From Achromobacter xylosoxidans A8 (GTDB lineage: Bacteria; Pseudomonadota; Gammaproteobacteria; Burkholderiales; Burkholderiaceae_B), in the NCBI RefSeq assembly GCF_000165835.1, contig NC_014642.1:1-64000 (forward strand): a DNA stretch of 64,000 nt, given 5' to 3'. Each line of letters starts with the position of its first letter. The stretch's first letter is position 1. Below the pieces are notes generated by a model. It made no database searches and was not told the origin of the DNA. It worked only from the letters and a program-made list of their open reading frames with translations. Positions 1 to 8,082 of this stretch are shown here, piece after piece. The position numbers and the translations under genes are program-made.

Positions 1-1509
1 ATGCGCTCACCTTTCTACGAAACTATGCGCAATTTCCCCATTTTGAGCCAGGCTGCACACCTCATGGTTTCTTCGAACAGCCGAGCGCGCCGCGTTCAGA
101 AGCCCCCAAAGGCCGCCGAACCGACATCGGCGGTACAGAGCCAGGTTGTAGTCTTCGAAGGTGAGGACGATGACCGCACACTGAAAAAGTCGAATGACAC
201 GATCGCCGTTCGCGTTGAGAAGGGGGGGCTCTCGTCTCTCGGCCGCAAGGTGTTCAATGTGCTCATCTATCACGCTCAGCAGCTGGGTGAGCCCGGGACG
301 ACTGGGCCGACCGAGGTTCGAAATCATGCGAAGTACTTCTGGATCCCATTGCGAGACGTAGTTGCCGACACGCGATACAACAGCAACGATACCGAACTGC
401 TCAAGCAACAAATCGATCAGCTGCAGGACGTGCGGGTCAAGATCGAGGGTCAGAAACAATACACATCCGAGCGGCTGATATCCTCGGCGACGCTATACAA
501 CCCTGCCGGCTTGCACTCGCGCGGTGGAGTTGTATGGCTTGGCTATGCATTCCCGCCGGAGATCTCATCTGAGATGCTCCGGCCGATGCAGTACACCAAG
601 CTATCGCTGTATTACCTGACCAGCCTGCGAACGAATGGGGGAATGGCGCTTTACGAGAACTGCCGGCGCTATCTGACGAACCCCAGCAAGGTGACCAATC
701 GGCAGACCGTGCAATGGTGGTACCAGGTTCTCACAGGGAATCCGTCGACCGCGGAGGTACCGGAGTACAAGTACTTCAAGCGAGACACCTTGCTAAAGGC
801 GATTCGCGAAGTGAACGACGTCACTGACCTGGTCGTTGAACTCCTCGAATTCAAGGAGGGGCGCCGCGTAGTCGAGCTGCAATTCAGGGTGAGCCAGAAG
901 GCTCAGGAGCCTCTGCAGCTGCCGACTCCCGCCGTCGACTCTGCGGCGTACCTGACGCGTCTCATGGCTTTGGGTATATCGCAGGCGGAGGCGCTTGAGC
1001 ACATCGGCACTACGGACCAAGGAAAACTGGTCGCGACGCTTGAAATGGTTGAGAAACGCCTCGAGAACAAGCGACTGGCCCCGGTGGATTCGCCTGCCGG
1101 TTACTTCCTTCGTGCCCTGCGAGGGTCGTATGCGACGGCCCAGGATATTGCAAAGGTGACCACCCGCAAGATAGAGCGACCGGTGGCGCCGAAGGTGCAA
1201 TTGGAAGAACTGACTCATCGCTTCATTGCGTGGCGCGCCGAAGAGGCGATGGGGTACGTTCGGGAACTCGACCCGGAGAAGCGCAACGAGCTGCTCGAAC
1301 GCTTTAAGGAAAGCCCAGCGTTCAGGGCTCTGCACCCGTCTGCAAAGAAGACTCTGGAGCAGGGACGCGAACCCTCTCCCATGGTGAAGGCTTCGTTCGG
1401 GACGTGGGTTGCCCAGGACCTCTGGGGGGACCCTACGGAGCAAGATCTGTACGGTTTTGGTCTGAAGGAAATGGTAGGGGGCGCCGCCCCCCAGCAGATA
1501 GAGGCCTAG
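1..1509 (+). CDS. Plasmid replication initiator, Rep_3 (RepB-like) family
   Basis: A 502-residue protein whose residues about 55-310 read like a Rep_3 (RepB) initiator: a first winged-helix region (IAVRVEKGGLSSLGRKVFN), a strand-rich stretch, and a second region with LSLYYLTSL and ALYENCRRYL. Rep_3 proteins bind iterons at the origin and start plasmid replication. The C-terminal 190 residues are an extension, helical and charged, of unknown role. Base 1 is the A of the first ATG, so the true start and the origin may lie at the other end of the replicon; ATG at 64 is an internal alternative. A small gene, a KfrA-like gene and a recombinase gene follow on the same strand, as in plasmid maintenance regions. 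Family call is from recognition of the fold pattern, not a search. Confidence 0.8.
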   Translation: MRSPFYETMRNFPILSQAAHLMVSSNSRARRVQKPPKAAEPTSAVQSQVVVFEGEDDDRTLKKSNDTIAVRVEKGGLSSLGRKVFNVLIYHAQQLGEPGTTGPTEVRNHAKYFWIPLRDVVADTRYNSNDTELLKQQIDQLQDVRVKIEGQKQYTSERLISSATLYNPAGLHSRGGVVWLGYAFPPEISSEMLRPMQYTKLSLYYLTSLRTNGGMALYENCRRYLTNPSKVTNRQTVQWWYQVLTGNPSTAEVPEYKYFKRDTLLKAIREVNDVTDLVVELLEFKEGRRVVELQFRVSQKAQEPLQLPTPAVDSAAYLTRLMALGISQAEALEHIGTTDQGKLVATLEMVEKRLENKRLAPVDSPAGYFLRALRGSYATAQDIAKVTTRKIERPVAPKVQLEELTHRFIAWRAEEAMGYVRELDPEKRNELLERFKESPAFRALHPSAKKTLEQGREPSPMVKASFGTWVAQDLWGDPTEQDLYGFGLKEMVGGAAPQQIEA

Positions 1510-1578
1510 TGGCTGCGGAGCAGACCTCCCCGAGAGGTCCGCAAAAAAACCGAAATGCCTTCCCAGCGCGTATTACCT

Positions 1579-1612
1579 GAGATTTACCATATTCGTCGAT
1601 ATGGAAAATCTC
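1579..1612. promoter_or_regulatory. Inverted repeat downstream of rep
   Basis: Arms GAGATTTACCATAT and ATATGGAAAATCTC (one mismatch) flank a 6-base centre. It sits in the 143-base gap between rep and the next gene, next to a second palindrome, and is AT-rich. It could be an operator for a plasmid regulator such as the KfrA-like protein encoded nearby, or an attenuator. Confidence 0.45.
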
Positions 1613-1622
1613 AAAGCTTGCG

Positions 1623-1638
1623 GAGTATTTAAATACTC
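1623..1638. promoter_or_regulatory. Perfect 16-bp palindrome, candidate operator of the small gene/kfrA-like/recombinase operon
   Basis: GAGTATTTAAATACTC is fully self-complementary and ends 14 bases before the GTG at 1653. A further GTACTC at about 1645 repeats one half-site. Its position suggests repressor binding over the promoter of the three-gene operon; KfrA-type proteins are known autorepressors that bind repeats upstream of their own genes. The binding protein is inferred. Confidence 0.5.
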
Positions 1639-1652
1639 ATTATCGTACTCAG

Positions 1653-1901
1653 GTGAAATTGAATGAAGCGAGAAAGAGTATGGTCAACGAGAGCAGCTGG
1701 CGGAGTTGGACGGTGGTCCGATTCCCCAATGGTTCGTGGAGTTATGGTGGCCGGTTGCACTCGCCGGATTACGAGTTGTGCGAGAAGTGGAGCATCGCTG
1801 CGCCCACAGCGAAAGACGCCGTGAAGAAGGCCCAGGCTCTAAGGCGCCAAGAACTGCGCCGCCAAGCACGGGCCGTCGGCGCAGATCTAAAGCGGGCCTG
1901 A
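1653..1901 (+). CDS. Small basic hypothetical protein
   Basis: 82 residues from GTG at 1653, or 73 from ATG at 1680, which has the better purine-rich leader (AGAAAGAGT). The N-terminal half has a compact Trp/Tyr-rich pattern (WRSWTVVRFPNGSWSYGG); the C-terminal 30 residues are a charged Lys/Arg/Ala helix. No family recognised. Its stop is one base before the GTG of the KfrA-like gene, so the two are probably co-translated. A plasmid-maintenance accessory role is inferred only from position. Confidence 0.55.
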   Translation: MKLNEARKSMVNESSWRSWTVVRFPNGSWSYGGRLHSPDYELCEKWSIAAPTAKDAVKKAQALRRQELRRQARAVGADLKRA

Positions 1902-1902
1902 C

Positions 1903-2700
1903 GTGGCCAGGCCTGCAAAACTGCCGCTGCCTGCTGATCAGGAGGCTGAACTCCTACGGCGTACAGCGATGATCTCGCGGGAACTCGATAATTCCTCGTT
2001 TCTGGATCAGCTCCTGCCTCAGATTGAGGCGATCACCGGAACCACGTTCGGTGCTGGGTTGATACGCCAGCTGCTCGCTGGCGTACTCTGGGATGCTGCC
2101 GGTGGCCGGTCCCCCGCTCAACGAACGGTGCACGCCGCCGTTCAGCGGCACGCCGCGCAAAAGTGCCGTTCGGCCAGCCCATCCATTTTGGATGCCCTAG
2201 TGACCGCAGCCGAAGTGCGGTCTGAAGGAGAACGGCCATCGCCTCCCGCGGTTACGCCGGATTCGATTGGAATGGTGCAGAAGGCGCTCGAGCTGGCAGA
2301 GCTCAATCGCTTGGAAATCGAGAGAGAGCGGAAGCGGGCAGATATGGCCGAAAGGGAGCTGAGCGACTTGCGCGTGCAGCTGCAGATCGCCCTCGCGCAC
2401 GGCAGCCAAGCGGATGCTCGCCTCTCCGCGCGAGAAGAGGCATATACGCTACTGCAGCAAGTGAATGCGGACTTGCGATCATCGTTGCAGTTGGCCGTTG
2501 ACCGTGCCGCAAGGGAAAATCGGCAGAACATGCTCCGCGTCGATGAGATGCGGCAGGAAGCTCGTGCACTTGAGGAGCAGCTTCGGCTTGCACGTGTGGA
2601 AATCGAGGAAAGTGCGAAGAAGCTCAGAGACGAGAAGCTGATGAGCGAGGAACTAAGGCGCCGCGTCAATTCGCTGCGCGACGCAAGGAGCATCTCGTGA
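1903..2700 (+). CDS. KfrA-like plasmid DNA-binding coiled-coil protein
   Basis: 265 residues. The first 110 or so form a globular helical region; residues about 125-262 are an almost unbroken Glu/Arg/Leu heptad pattern (LNRLEIERERKRADMAERE and following), a long parallel coiled coil. An N-terminal DNA-binding domain plus alpha-helical tail is the layout of KfrA, a plasmid stability protein and autorepressor of IncP/IncU plasmids. Start is GTG at 1903, directly after the preceding stop. Its TGA overlaps the GTG of the recombinase gene (GTGA), indicating translational coupling. The call rests on architecture and context; the N-domain could belong to another HTH family. Confidence 0.65.
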   Translation: MARPAKLPLPADQEAELLRRTAMISRELDNSSFLDQLLPQIEAITGTTFGAGLIRQLLAGVLWDAAGGRSPAQRTVHAAVQRHAAQKCRSASPSILDALVTAAEVRSEGERPSPPAVTPDSIGMVQKALELAELNRLEIERERKRADMAERELSDLRVQLQIALAHGSQADARLSAREEAYTLLQQVNADLRSSLQLAVDRAARENRQNMLRVDEMRQEARALEEQLRLARVEIEESAKKLRDEKLMSEELRRRVNSLRDARSIS

Positions 2701-3833
2701 GTGAAGCGCATCGGAACTCCGCGCCCGGAGCTACCGTTGGCCAGGTTGAAGTGTTGTTGAATGCGTGGCTTGCGTCGCTTGAGCGAAAGGGTAGGGCAGA
2801 GGCGACCATCGCGACTTATCGCCGGGAGGTTCGGCGCATCATTTGGTACTGCGACTGGAGGGGTGCGCCGGCGCCATGGCTTTGGAAGGACGAAGACGCG
2901 CTGAGCTACGTTCAGTTTCTGCGTGAGGAGGCTCATCTCCATGTGTACCCGGCAGGGCGGCAATTCGGCACTCCCGACTGGACACCCTTTCGGGCCGGCC
3001 ATCTTTCGCAGTCAGCTCGTGATTCCGCTGCGCGTATTGCCAGCCTGCTATGGGATTACCTGGTGGTGACGAGACATGCGCAAGCGAATCCATTCGCGGC
3101 GGTGGTGCGCAAAGCTTCAGAAGAGTCCGCCCCCCGCCAGGCCAATCGTGGAGCTGTTCCTCCAAACGTGCTTGATCTTGTGATGACGTGCATGGACCGG
3201 CGGCAAAAGCCGACAGCCAAGGACATTCGCATCTACTGGCGCAATCGATTCGTCTTGCTCCTATACTGTGGGACTGGACTTCGGGCTACTGAGGGGGTCA
3301 TGGCCAACATGAGTGACATCCATCCCCTGACGGACCCACAGACTGGTCGTACATACTGGGCTCTTCAAGTCCGAGGGAAAGACCTCCCGCTCGATGCGGC
3401 CGTGATTGACGCGCTGCGGAGCTATCGCCTGGCGTTTCAGCTATCCCCTATGCCGATTGCACGTGAGGATCTAGGCCTTATCCTGTCGCCCTTCACGCCA
3501 GCCCAAGCCGAAACCCAAGTGTATGGTTCCGCGCGCTCGAGGCGGGGGCGCGGCATGTGGAAGTCCATTCGGACACGCCAGACAATTCGGAACATTGTGC
3601 GCGAAGAGTTCGGCGCAGCTGCGGCAGCCCTGCCGAAACAGTCCCCAGAGGCGGCACTTTTGACGCGCGCGTCGACACAGTGGCTCAGGCACACTCGCGG
3701 CGCCAATTTGGCTGCGGCGGGCGCTGACGCCCCGGTGGTTGCCCGTGCAATGCGGTACAGCAGTACACGCACCGCGAAGGCTTTTGCCGAAATTGATTTC
3801 TTCGATATTGCGCGCCTTGCTGATGCTGAATAA
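2697..3833 (+). CDS. Tyrosine-recombinase-like protein with substituted catalytic residues
   Basis: 378 residues. Residues about 20-115 resemble an N-terminal SAM-like core-binding domain, followed by a catalytic domain. The box I Arg is present (LYCGTGLRATEG), as are the beta-hairpin Lys (VRGKD) and box II Arg331 (WLRHTRG). The box II His position is Gln328, the third His/Trp position is Tyr354, and the nucleophilic Tyr position is Phe363 (TAKAFAEID). As read, it should not cut DNA by the usual phosphotyrosine route. It may be a binding-only relative, or use another residue. GTG start overlaps the stop of the KfrA-like gene. A decayed copy of its C-terminus lies near 8.0 kb. Confidence 0.75.
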   Translation: MSEAHRNSAPGATVGQVEVLLNAWLASLERKGRAEATIATYRREVRRIIWYCDWRGAPAPWLWKDEDALSYVQFLREEAHLHVYPAGRQFGTPDWTPFRAGHLSQSARDSAARIASLLWDYLVVTRHAQANPFAAVVRKASEESAPRQANRGAVPPNVLDLVMTCMDRRQKPTAKDIRIYWRNRFVLLLYCGTGLRATEGVMANMSDIHPLTDPQTGRTYWALQVRGKDLPLDAAVIDALRSYRLAFQLSPMPIAREDLGLILSPFTPAQAETQVYGSARSRRGRGMWKSIRTRQTIRNIVREEFGAAAAALPKQSPEAALLTRASTQWLRHTRGANLAAAGADAPVVARAMRYSSTRTAKAFAEIDFFDIARLADAE

Positions 3834-3932
3834 CTAGTTTGAGAACTCCAGGGCAGGCGCTAGCAAGGCAGGGAACTTTCGCACTGGCTGGACCGCCGTG
3901 ACGAAGGTCAACCGAAGGTGAGAATGCACAGG

Positions 3933-3957
3933 GACCGAATTTCGACTGTATTCGGTC
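3933..3957. repeat. Inverted repeat in the gap after the recombinase gene
   Basis: Perfect 8-bp arms GACCGAAT and ATTCGGTC around 9 bases. It lies 100 bases after the recombinase stop with no T-run, so a factor-independent terminator is not supported. It could be a protein-binding site. Nothing else is supported in 3834-4097. Confidence 0.35.
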
Positions 3958-4097
3958 GTGCTTATGGGCTCGGTGATGGATAGGTGAGACGGAACAGGAA
4001 TGTACGGCCCTCTGCGTCAGTCATTGAAGTCTCAGACTTTGAGCCGCTACATTTTTAAGTTCCACACTGCAGAATAAAATTGGGAGGGGTGACAAAC

Positions 4098-4559
4098 ATG
4101 ACGTTCTATAAGGTCGTTTTGTATGGTGCATACCAGGAAGGCCGCCGTCTCGCTTTGCTTGAATGCACTGCGCTTATAGGACGCCCGGGAGGTAGCTACG
4201 GCATTCACGAGTACGTCATGGAGCTTCGAGATGTTTCCTGTGAAGCGCGGGAGTTTTGTGCCGTGCGAAAACAGGATTTAGACGTCGCGTTTAATGACCA
4301 TCCAGACGACTTTGCGGAGGACAAATTCTGTTTCGCTTGTCCCCGTGAGCCCGGGTTTGAACTAATGACATGGTGGTCAGGGCGGGGCGAATTTGATGCA
4401 CCGGTAGCGTCGGCCGCCGAAATCCAAACGATAGTACAGGCAGGGATCTCGGGTATGACGCAGGTTTTTCCCCGACCCACAAGGGTTGAAATGGGCGTGC
4501 GGCGTAGTGACTGGTCCACTGTCGAGCAGCCTGCGTGGGCACATCTTCACGCGCTCTAA
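4098..4559 (+). CDS. Hypothetical protein
   Basis: 153 residues from ATG at 4098, chosen because GGAGGGG lies 9 bases upstream. No family recognised. It has no signal peptide or membrane segment, and contains scattered Cys residues (CTAL, CEAREFC, CFACP). Its base composition is less GC-rich than the catabolic genes, in keeping with an accessory region. It stands alone between the replicon module and a truncated SRAP gene. Confidence 0.5.
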   Translation: MTFYKVVLYGAYQEGRRLALLECTALIGRPGGSYGIHEYVMELRDVSCEAREFCAVRKQDLDVAFNDHPDDFAEDKFCFACPREPGFELMTWWSGRGEFDAPVASAAEIQTIVQAGISGMTQVFPRPTRVEMGVRRSDWSTVEQPAWAHLHAL

Positions 4560-4669
4560 ATCGGCGCATGAACAGCTAATACTGGCGAGTGGCTCACCGA
4601 CAGGTTTGACCATTCATGCTTAAATTTGGACAAGACCACCAGGCCATCGCCGTTCAGAGCGAGTACATC

Positions 4670-5071
4670 ATGTGCTATTCCGCGCAGCTTGTTGCCGATT
4701 TCAAGCGGGTCACCCGCCAGTATGGTGTGAAGATCGCCTTTGAAGATTTCGTCGACCTGTACCTCTATCACTCCACTGATTCCAGACCCAAGACTCCAAG
4801 GGCGCTAGATGTCGCCTTCACTGCTGCCGATGGGCCGGCGGGAGCTGCGATTCAGGAAGCGGTGAGGCGGTGGGATCAGCTCGAGATGCAGGAGCTCGAG
4901 GATCTCGTCTTCGCGCAGCGCGTGCGCCTCGTTTCCGCCGAGCAAGCGCTGCAAAAGAAGGTGACCAAGAAAGCGGAGAATGACCAATGTCGAAGACCAT
5001 CCACGTCAGAAACTTGCTCTGCATAAGATCAAGGACTTACGTGAAATTCGTCAGTCACCATGGAACTGTCG
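4670..5071 (+). pseudogene. Truncated SRAP (YedK/HMCES-like) gene
   Basis: From ATG at 4670 the protein starts MCYSAQ, with Cys at position 2, the residue with which SRAP proteins crosslink to abasic sites. It continues with the helical region seen in the proteobacterial subfamily that begins MCYSAQ. Only about 105 residues are collinear. After KKAENDQ near 4990 the frame runs out of family-like sequence and stops at 5026, while the +1 frame (DHPRQKLALHKIKDLREI) looks like the continuation up to the IS-like end at 5072. So a frameshift and a 3' truncation are both likely. The remaining two thirds of the usual 200-230 residue family are missing. Confidence 0.6.
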
Positions 5072-5125
5072 TGTCAAACAAGTAGGAATTTTGAGTACGA
5101 AATTTCATTCAACTTGGAACTTTGC
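5072..5125. repeat. IS21-like terminal sequence remnant (left)
   Basis: Starts TGTCAAAC and holds TTCATTCAACTTGG at 5104-5117. This matches, with one change, the reverse complement of the repeat unit CCAAGTTCAATGAA found near 15.25 kb, and resembles repeats near 7.43 kb. Short repeated units behind a TGTC end are typical of IS21-family termini. No transposase is present here. Confidence 0.4.
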
Positions 5126-5809
5126 GGCGGTTGAGGCCTAACAAGCCACTCCGGGCTCTGCCCCATAAAAAGGGCTTGACGTAAGTCGGACAGGAGGGAG
5201 AAACTTAATCCACCCCTACATGGAGGTAGATGCCTCTGCGTCGACGCTGGTCCGCTTTCGAGCTGATCGGCGTTTTTATTTAGCCGCGCGCTCGGTCGTG
5301 ACGGCAAGATGAGGACTCTTTTCAGTCGGAGTTACCTCAATGTTTCGTATCAACAGCAGCCCAGAAAAGCATCGCCTGCGCTGCTCGCTGGCAGGCGACC
5401 AGGTCGTCGTGGTGTGGTTGCAGCGCCACCAGATCGGCGGCATCGGTGGCCAATCGGATATCCAAGTCGACGTGCAGTGTGAACGGGAAGACAGTTGTCC
5501 GCACTGGACGACCACGGCGTGCCCTGCCAAGCGCCTCGAATAGCTCGCGCTTTTTGCTGCGACCCGTAGCAATAGGAGGCCCCCGGATCTGCCATTTGGC
5601 CAATTGATGCCCCGTCCCTGCGCACGCGTCAGCGAGATGATTGACTTTAGCGATTCGTGAAGGTTAAAGTGGGGCCGCGCTGGCACGCGCAGGACACCGT
5701 CTTCCGAAGCTCCTAGAGCAGTGCTTTGATCTTCCATTGGCCGATGCCTTCCTTCCGGCCTTTCAGAGCGACGGTGACTCTGTAAACGGGGCCCTGAGGA
5801 TCGAAGCGC
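5126..5809. other. Gap without a supported gene
   Basis: Reading frames are short and none looks like a known family. One minus-strand frame of about 88 codons (5337-5603) has protein-like composition but no clear start signal or relative. The stretch lies inside the segment bounded by IS-like ends at 5072 and 7455 and is probably decayed DNA. Confidence 0.5.
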
Positions 5810-7150
5810 ATGAATACCGCTAGCATTAAGCCGCTCACAGTGAACGGCATCAAGCAGCTCGCCAAGAAAATTAGCCGCGAGCACAACATCACGCACACAG
5901 ACGCTCTCAATCTTGCCAGTCGCCAGGCTGGCTACGAGAATTTCGTGCACGCGAAACGTCAGCTTCCCGTCGCAAATGCGACGCGCGGGTTTCCCGTCTA
6001 CATCTCCGTACACTGGTTCACCCGGCGTGCGCGCAAGGACGACCAAACGCCCAACGGGCTGAGGCATGGCCGAGAACTGTTGTGTGTGCATCTCTCTCGT
6101 CCATTACCTGAAATCGTGGCCAAGCACCTCGTCAGCCATGCGCGCGGGCTCTACGGTTTCCGGATGGAGTACATCGATCATCTGGAACACCGGACCAATG
6201 TGGACAGCCAAGAGGCGGCTCGGGACCGCTTACTGAAGGCGGAGCGCAGCTTGCGCTTCATGGAAGCGACAGGCCTGCAACCGGTATCGACCAAGAAGTT
6301 CGCCTCCATCTCCAGAGTGCTGACCGAGATGCCTGAAAGAGACCATGACTCGGACTGGTTCGACCCTGTGAGCGGGACCTATGTGTGCCTGGACGAGCCG
6401 TATGCGGCCGCGGTCAAGGGCATGGAAGCCAAGCGCGCACACTGGCTGGAGAGTAACGGCCTGAAAATGGTGGTGCCCCAGTGGGAGGGCATCTACTACG
6501 CCGGCGAATGCATTCCGCACTTGGTTGGCCCGGACGGCGCCCTGCTGCAGCGTGTTGCAGACGCACTGGCCAGACTGCGCCCCGTCGCGGAGCCCCACCC
6601 GTGGCCCCACGAAACGGGCATGTGCAACGACGATTTTGTCAGCCCCCAACGCGAAGCGGATGCAAAGCCGCGCCGACGGCGGCCGGGGCCGTCTTACGGC
6701 GAATACAACGGCGCCGTGCCGTATGGTGGCCAAATCGGTATCCCGTCACGCTGGCGTCCGGCCAAAGCGATGCCACTTGAGCTGCATTTGCAACTTGCCC
6801 CTCTAATGCGAGGCCTGACGGCCGTCGGATTTTCCGGCCGCGTGCGCTCGAAGCTGGGCGCGGCCCGTTCCGAATTGGACAATTGGTGGCCAATGGAACA
6901 CCGGGATGAGCAGGGAAGGGCCCTGGACGATATCTACTATGGAGGGCCGACTGTGGTGTGCGGCGATTCGGACATCGAGCGCCTGGCGATGCTCACCGAA
7001 GCCCGATCCATCGTCGTGCGAGGCTACGACGATTGCAAGCCGAGGCGCACATTGCTTGCGGCTTTTGATGCGGGCGTTGCTGAACTCGAGAAGATTGAGC
7101 GCAGCCGCACGGCGGCGAACGCAGTCGCAGACGCTCGCGTTGCGAACTGA
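5810..7150 (+). CDS. DUF5623-like accessory protein of plasmids and integrative elements
   Basis: 446 residues. The N-terminus (IKPLTVNGIKQLAKKISRE, then DALNLASRQAGYENFVHAK) resembles the start of DUF5623 proteins, common beside conjugative plasmid and ICE genes and of unknown function. A helical N-terminal 55 residues precedes a larger mixed domain with conserved-looking Trp, Tyr and Cys positions and a basic stretch (AKPRRRRPG) near residue 285. No signal peptide or membrane segment. It is the only intact gene between 5.1 and 8.4 kb, lies between two outward-facing IS-like ends, and is followed by a strong hairpin. Function unknown; the family call is from memory of the N-terminal pattern. 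Confidence 0.6.
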   Translation: MNTASIKPLTVNGIKQLAKKISREHNITHTDALNLASRQAGYENFVHAKRQLPVANATRGFPVYISVHWFTRRARKDDQTPNGLRHGRELLCVHLSRPLPEIVAKHLVSHARGLYGFRMEYIDHLEHRTNVDSQEAARDRLLKAERSLRFMEATGLQPVSTKKFASISRVLTEMPERDHDSDWFDPVSGTYVCLDEPYAAAVKGMEAKRAHWLESNGLKMVVPQWEGIYYAGECIPHLVGPDGALLQRVADALARLRPVAEPHPWPHETGMCNDDFVSPQREADAKPRRRRPGPSYGEYNGAVPYGGQIGIPSRWRPAKAMPLELHLQLAPLMRGLTAVGFSGRVRSKLGAARSELDNWWPMEHRDEQGRALDDIYYGGPTVVCGDSDIERLAMLTEARSIVVRGYDDCKPRRTLLAAFDAGVAELEKIERSRTAANAVADARVAN

Positions 7151-7172
7151 CGTCTCGCGACAAGCGAGCTCG

Positions 7173-7206
7173 CAACAGAATGCCCCCGAAAGGGGGCATT
7201 CTGTTG
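7173..7206 (+). terminator. Perfect 15-bp stem with GAAA loop after the DUF5623-like gene
   Basis: Arms CAACAGAATGCCCCC and GGGGGCATTCTGTTG with a GAAA tetraloop, starting 22 bases after the stop codon. There is no T-run on either side, so it may act as an mRNA-stabilising 3' end or a factor-assisted terminator. Confidence 0.6.
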
Positions 7207-7366
7207 GAGGTGCTTCGTGCCCAATCGTCGATACGCTACTGGGCGGTGTGCATTTCGCGCATGCGCGGCCGAGCGGGTCCCCCCACAGTCGAACCGCGAA
7301 ATCGTACCTAAGGCAGGAAAACCTTGCCGAAAGCCGAGCCAGCGCTTGTATACCGGAAATTCTCGA

Positions 7367-7455
7367 TTCCAAAGCTGGATGACGCAAATCCCAAGAATTC
7401 CGACAGCCAGTTCCAACTTGAGTGACACAAATTCCAAGTTGAGTGGCATTCGACA
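7367..7455. repeat. IS21-like terminal repeats (right, outward end at 7455)
   Basis: Units TTCCAACTTGAGTG (7411) and TTCCAAGTTGAGTG (7432) differ by one base, with degenerate copies at about 7367 and 7389, a period of 21-22 bases. Read on the minus strand the end is TGTCGAATGCC at 7455. Serial units of about 20 bp behind a TGTC end fit IS21-family transposase-binding ends. Together with 5072 it brackets a 2.4-kb segment. Confidence 0.45.
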
Positions 7456-7967
7456 GCTATGTTGAATCCGTTTCACACTGATCACTCATTGATGGAACGC
7501 CATCCCTGACCGAGAGACGCGTAAATGTCACCGTCAGCAGCTGAGTACCCCCAAGGTACGGCGCGCCACCAGCACATCACCATTCCGACATTACCCATCA
7601 GAAAAAAAGCACAACAGGAATAGCAATGTCCTTTGAACCATGCGATTCCGTCCTCCTGGAGCTTCCTGCAGGCTGGCGCAGTCATAAGAATTCCAGTCAC
7701 AGAAGGAAGTTCAGTCAGGTGTCGCTTGTCATGAGCGAGCCCGCGCGGCCCCATCGCGATACGGATGGGACAGCCGGCGTTACTGCGCAGGGCCCTTCCT
7801 CGGGGTGAGTTCGCCGACCTCTCCCTGAGCCGGGTACCAGTTTGCGATCCACTGCGCTGCCGCTGCCATGGATTCGCACCTGGCCAGTACCTTCTGGGGC
7901 GGTCAGGCCTATGGGGCATCTGCACCACCAGGGCAGCGCCTTCTTCCAATGAAACCAAGGGCTCCGC
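7456..7967. other. Gap without a supported gene
   Basis: No reading frame on either strand here resembles a family or has a convincing start. It connects the IS-like end to the recombinase remnant and is probably decayed replicon sequence. Confidence 0.5.
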
Positions 7968-8082
7968 CCGTCTGCGCTGCCATGCTCTCAATTCGTCGGC
8001 TAAGGCTTTCGCTGAAATCAACTTTTTCGATATTGCGCGCCTTGCTGATGGTGCACCAACCGACGTCGAGCCCAATCAGTGA
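7968..8082 (+). pseudogene. Recombinase C-terminal remnant (second copy)
   Basis: The frame ending at 8082 encodes SAKAFAEINFFDIARLADG, nearly identical to the C-terminus of the recombinase encoded at 2697-3833 (TAKAFAEIDFFDIARLADA), with clear DNA identity from about 7998 to 8050. Upstream residues match only loosely, with about two missing. The rest of the gene is absent. The Phe replacing the nucleophilic Tyr is present in this copy too. Confidence 0.75.

Noticed and set aside
1512..1545. Terminator hairpin right after rep
   Set aside because: GACCTC/GAGGTC arms are short and are followed by A residues, not T, on the coding strand.
5337..5603. Minus-strand frame of 88 codons
   Set aside because: No start signal, no recognised relative, and it lies in decayed DNA; kept only as a note in the gap entry.
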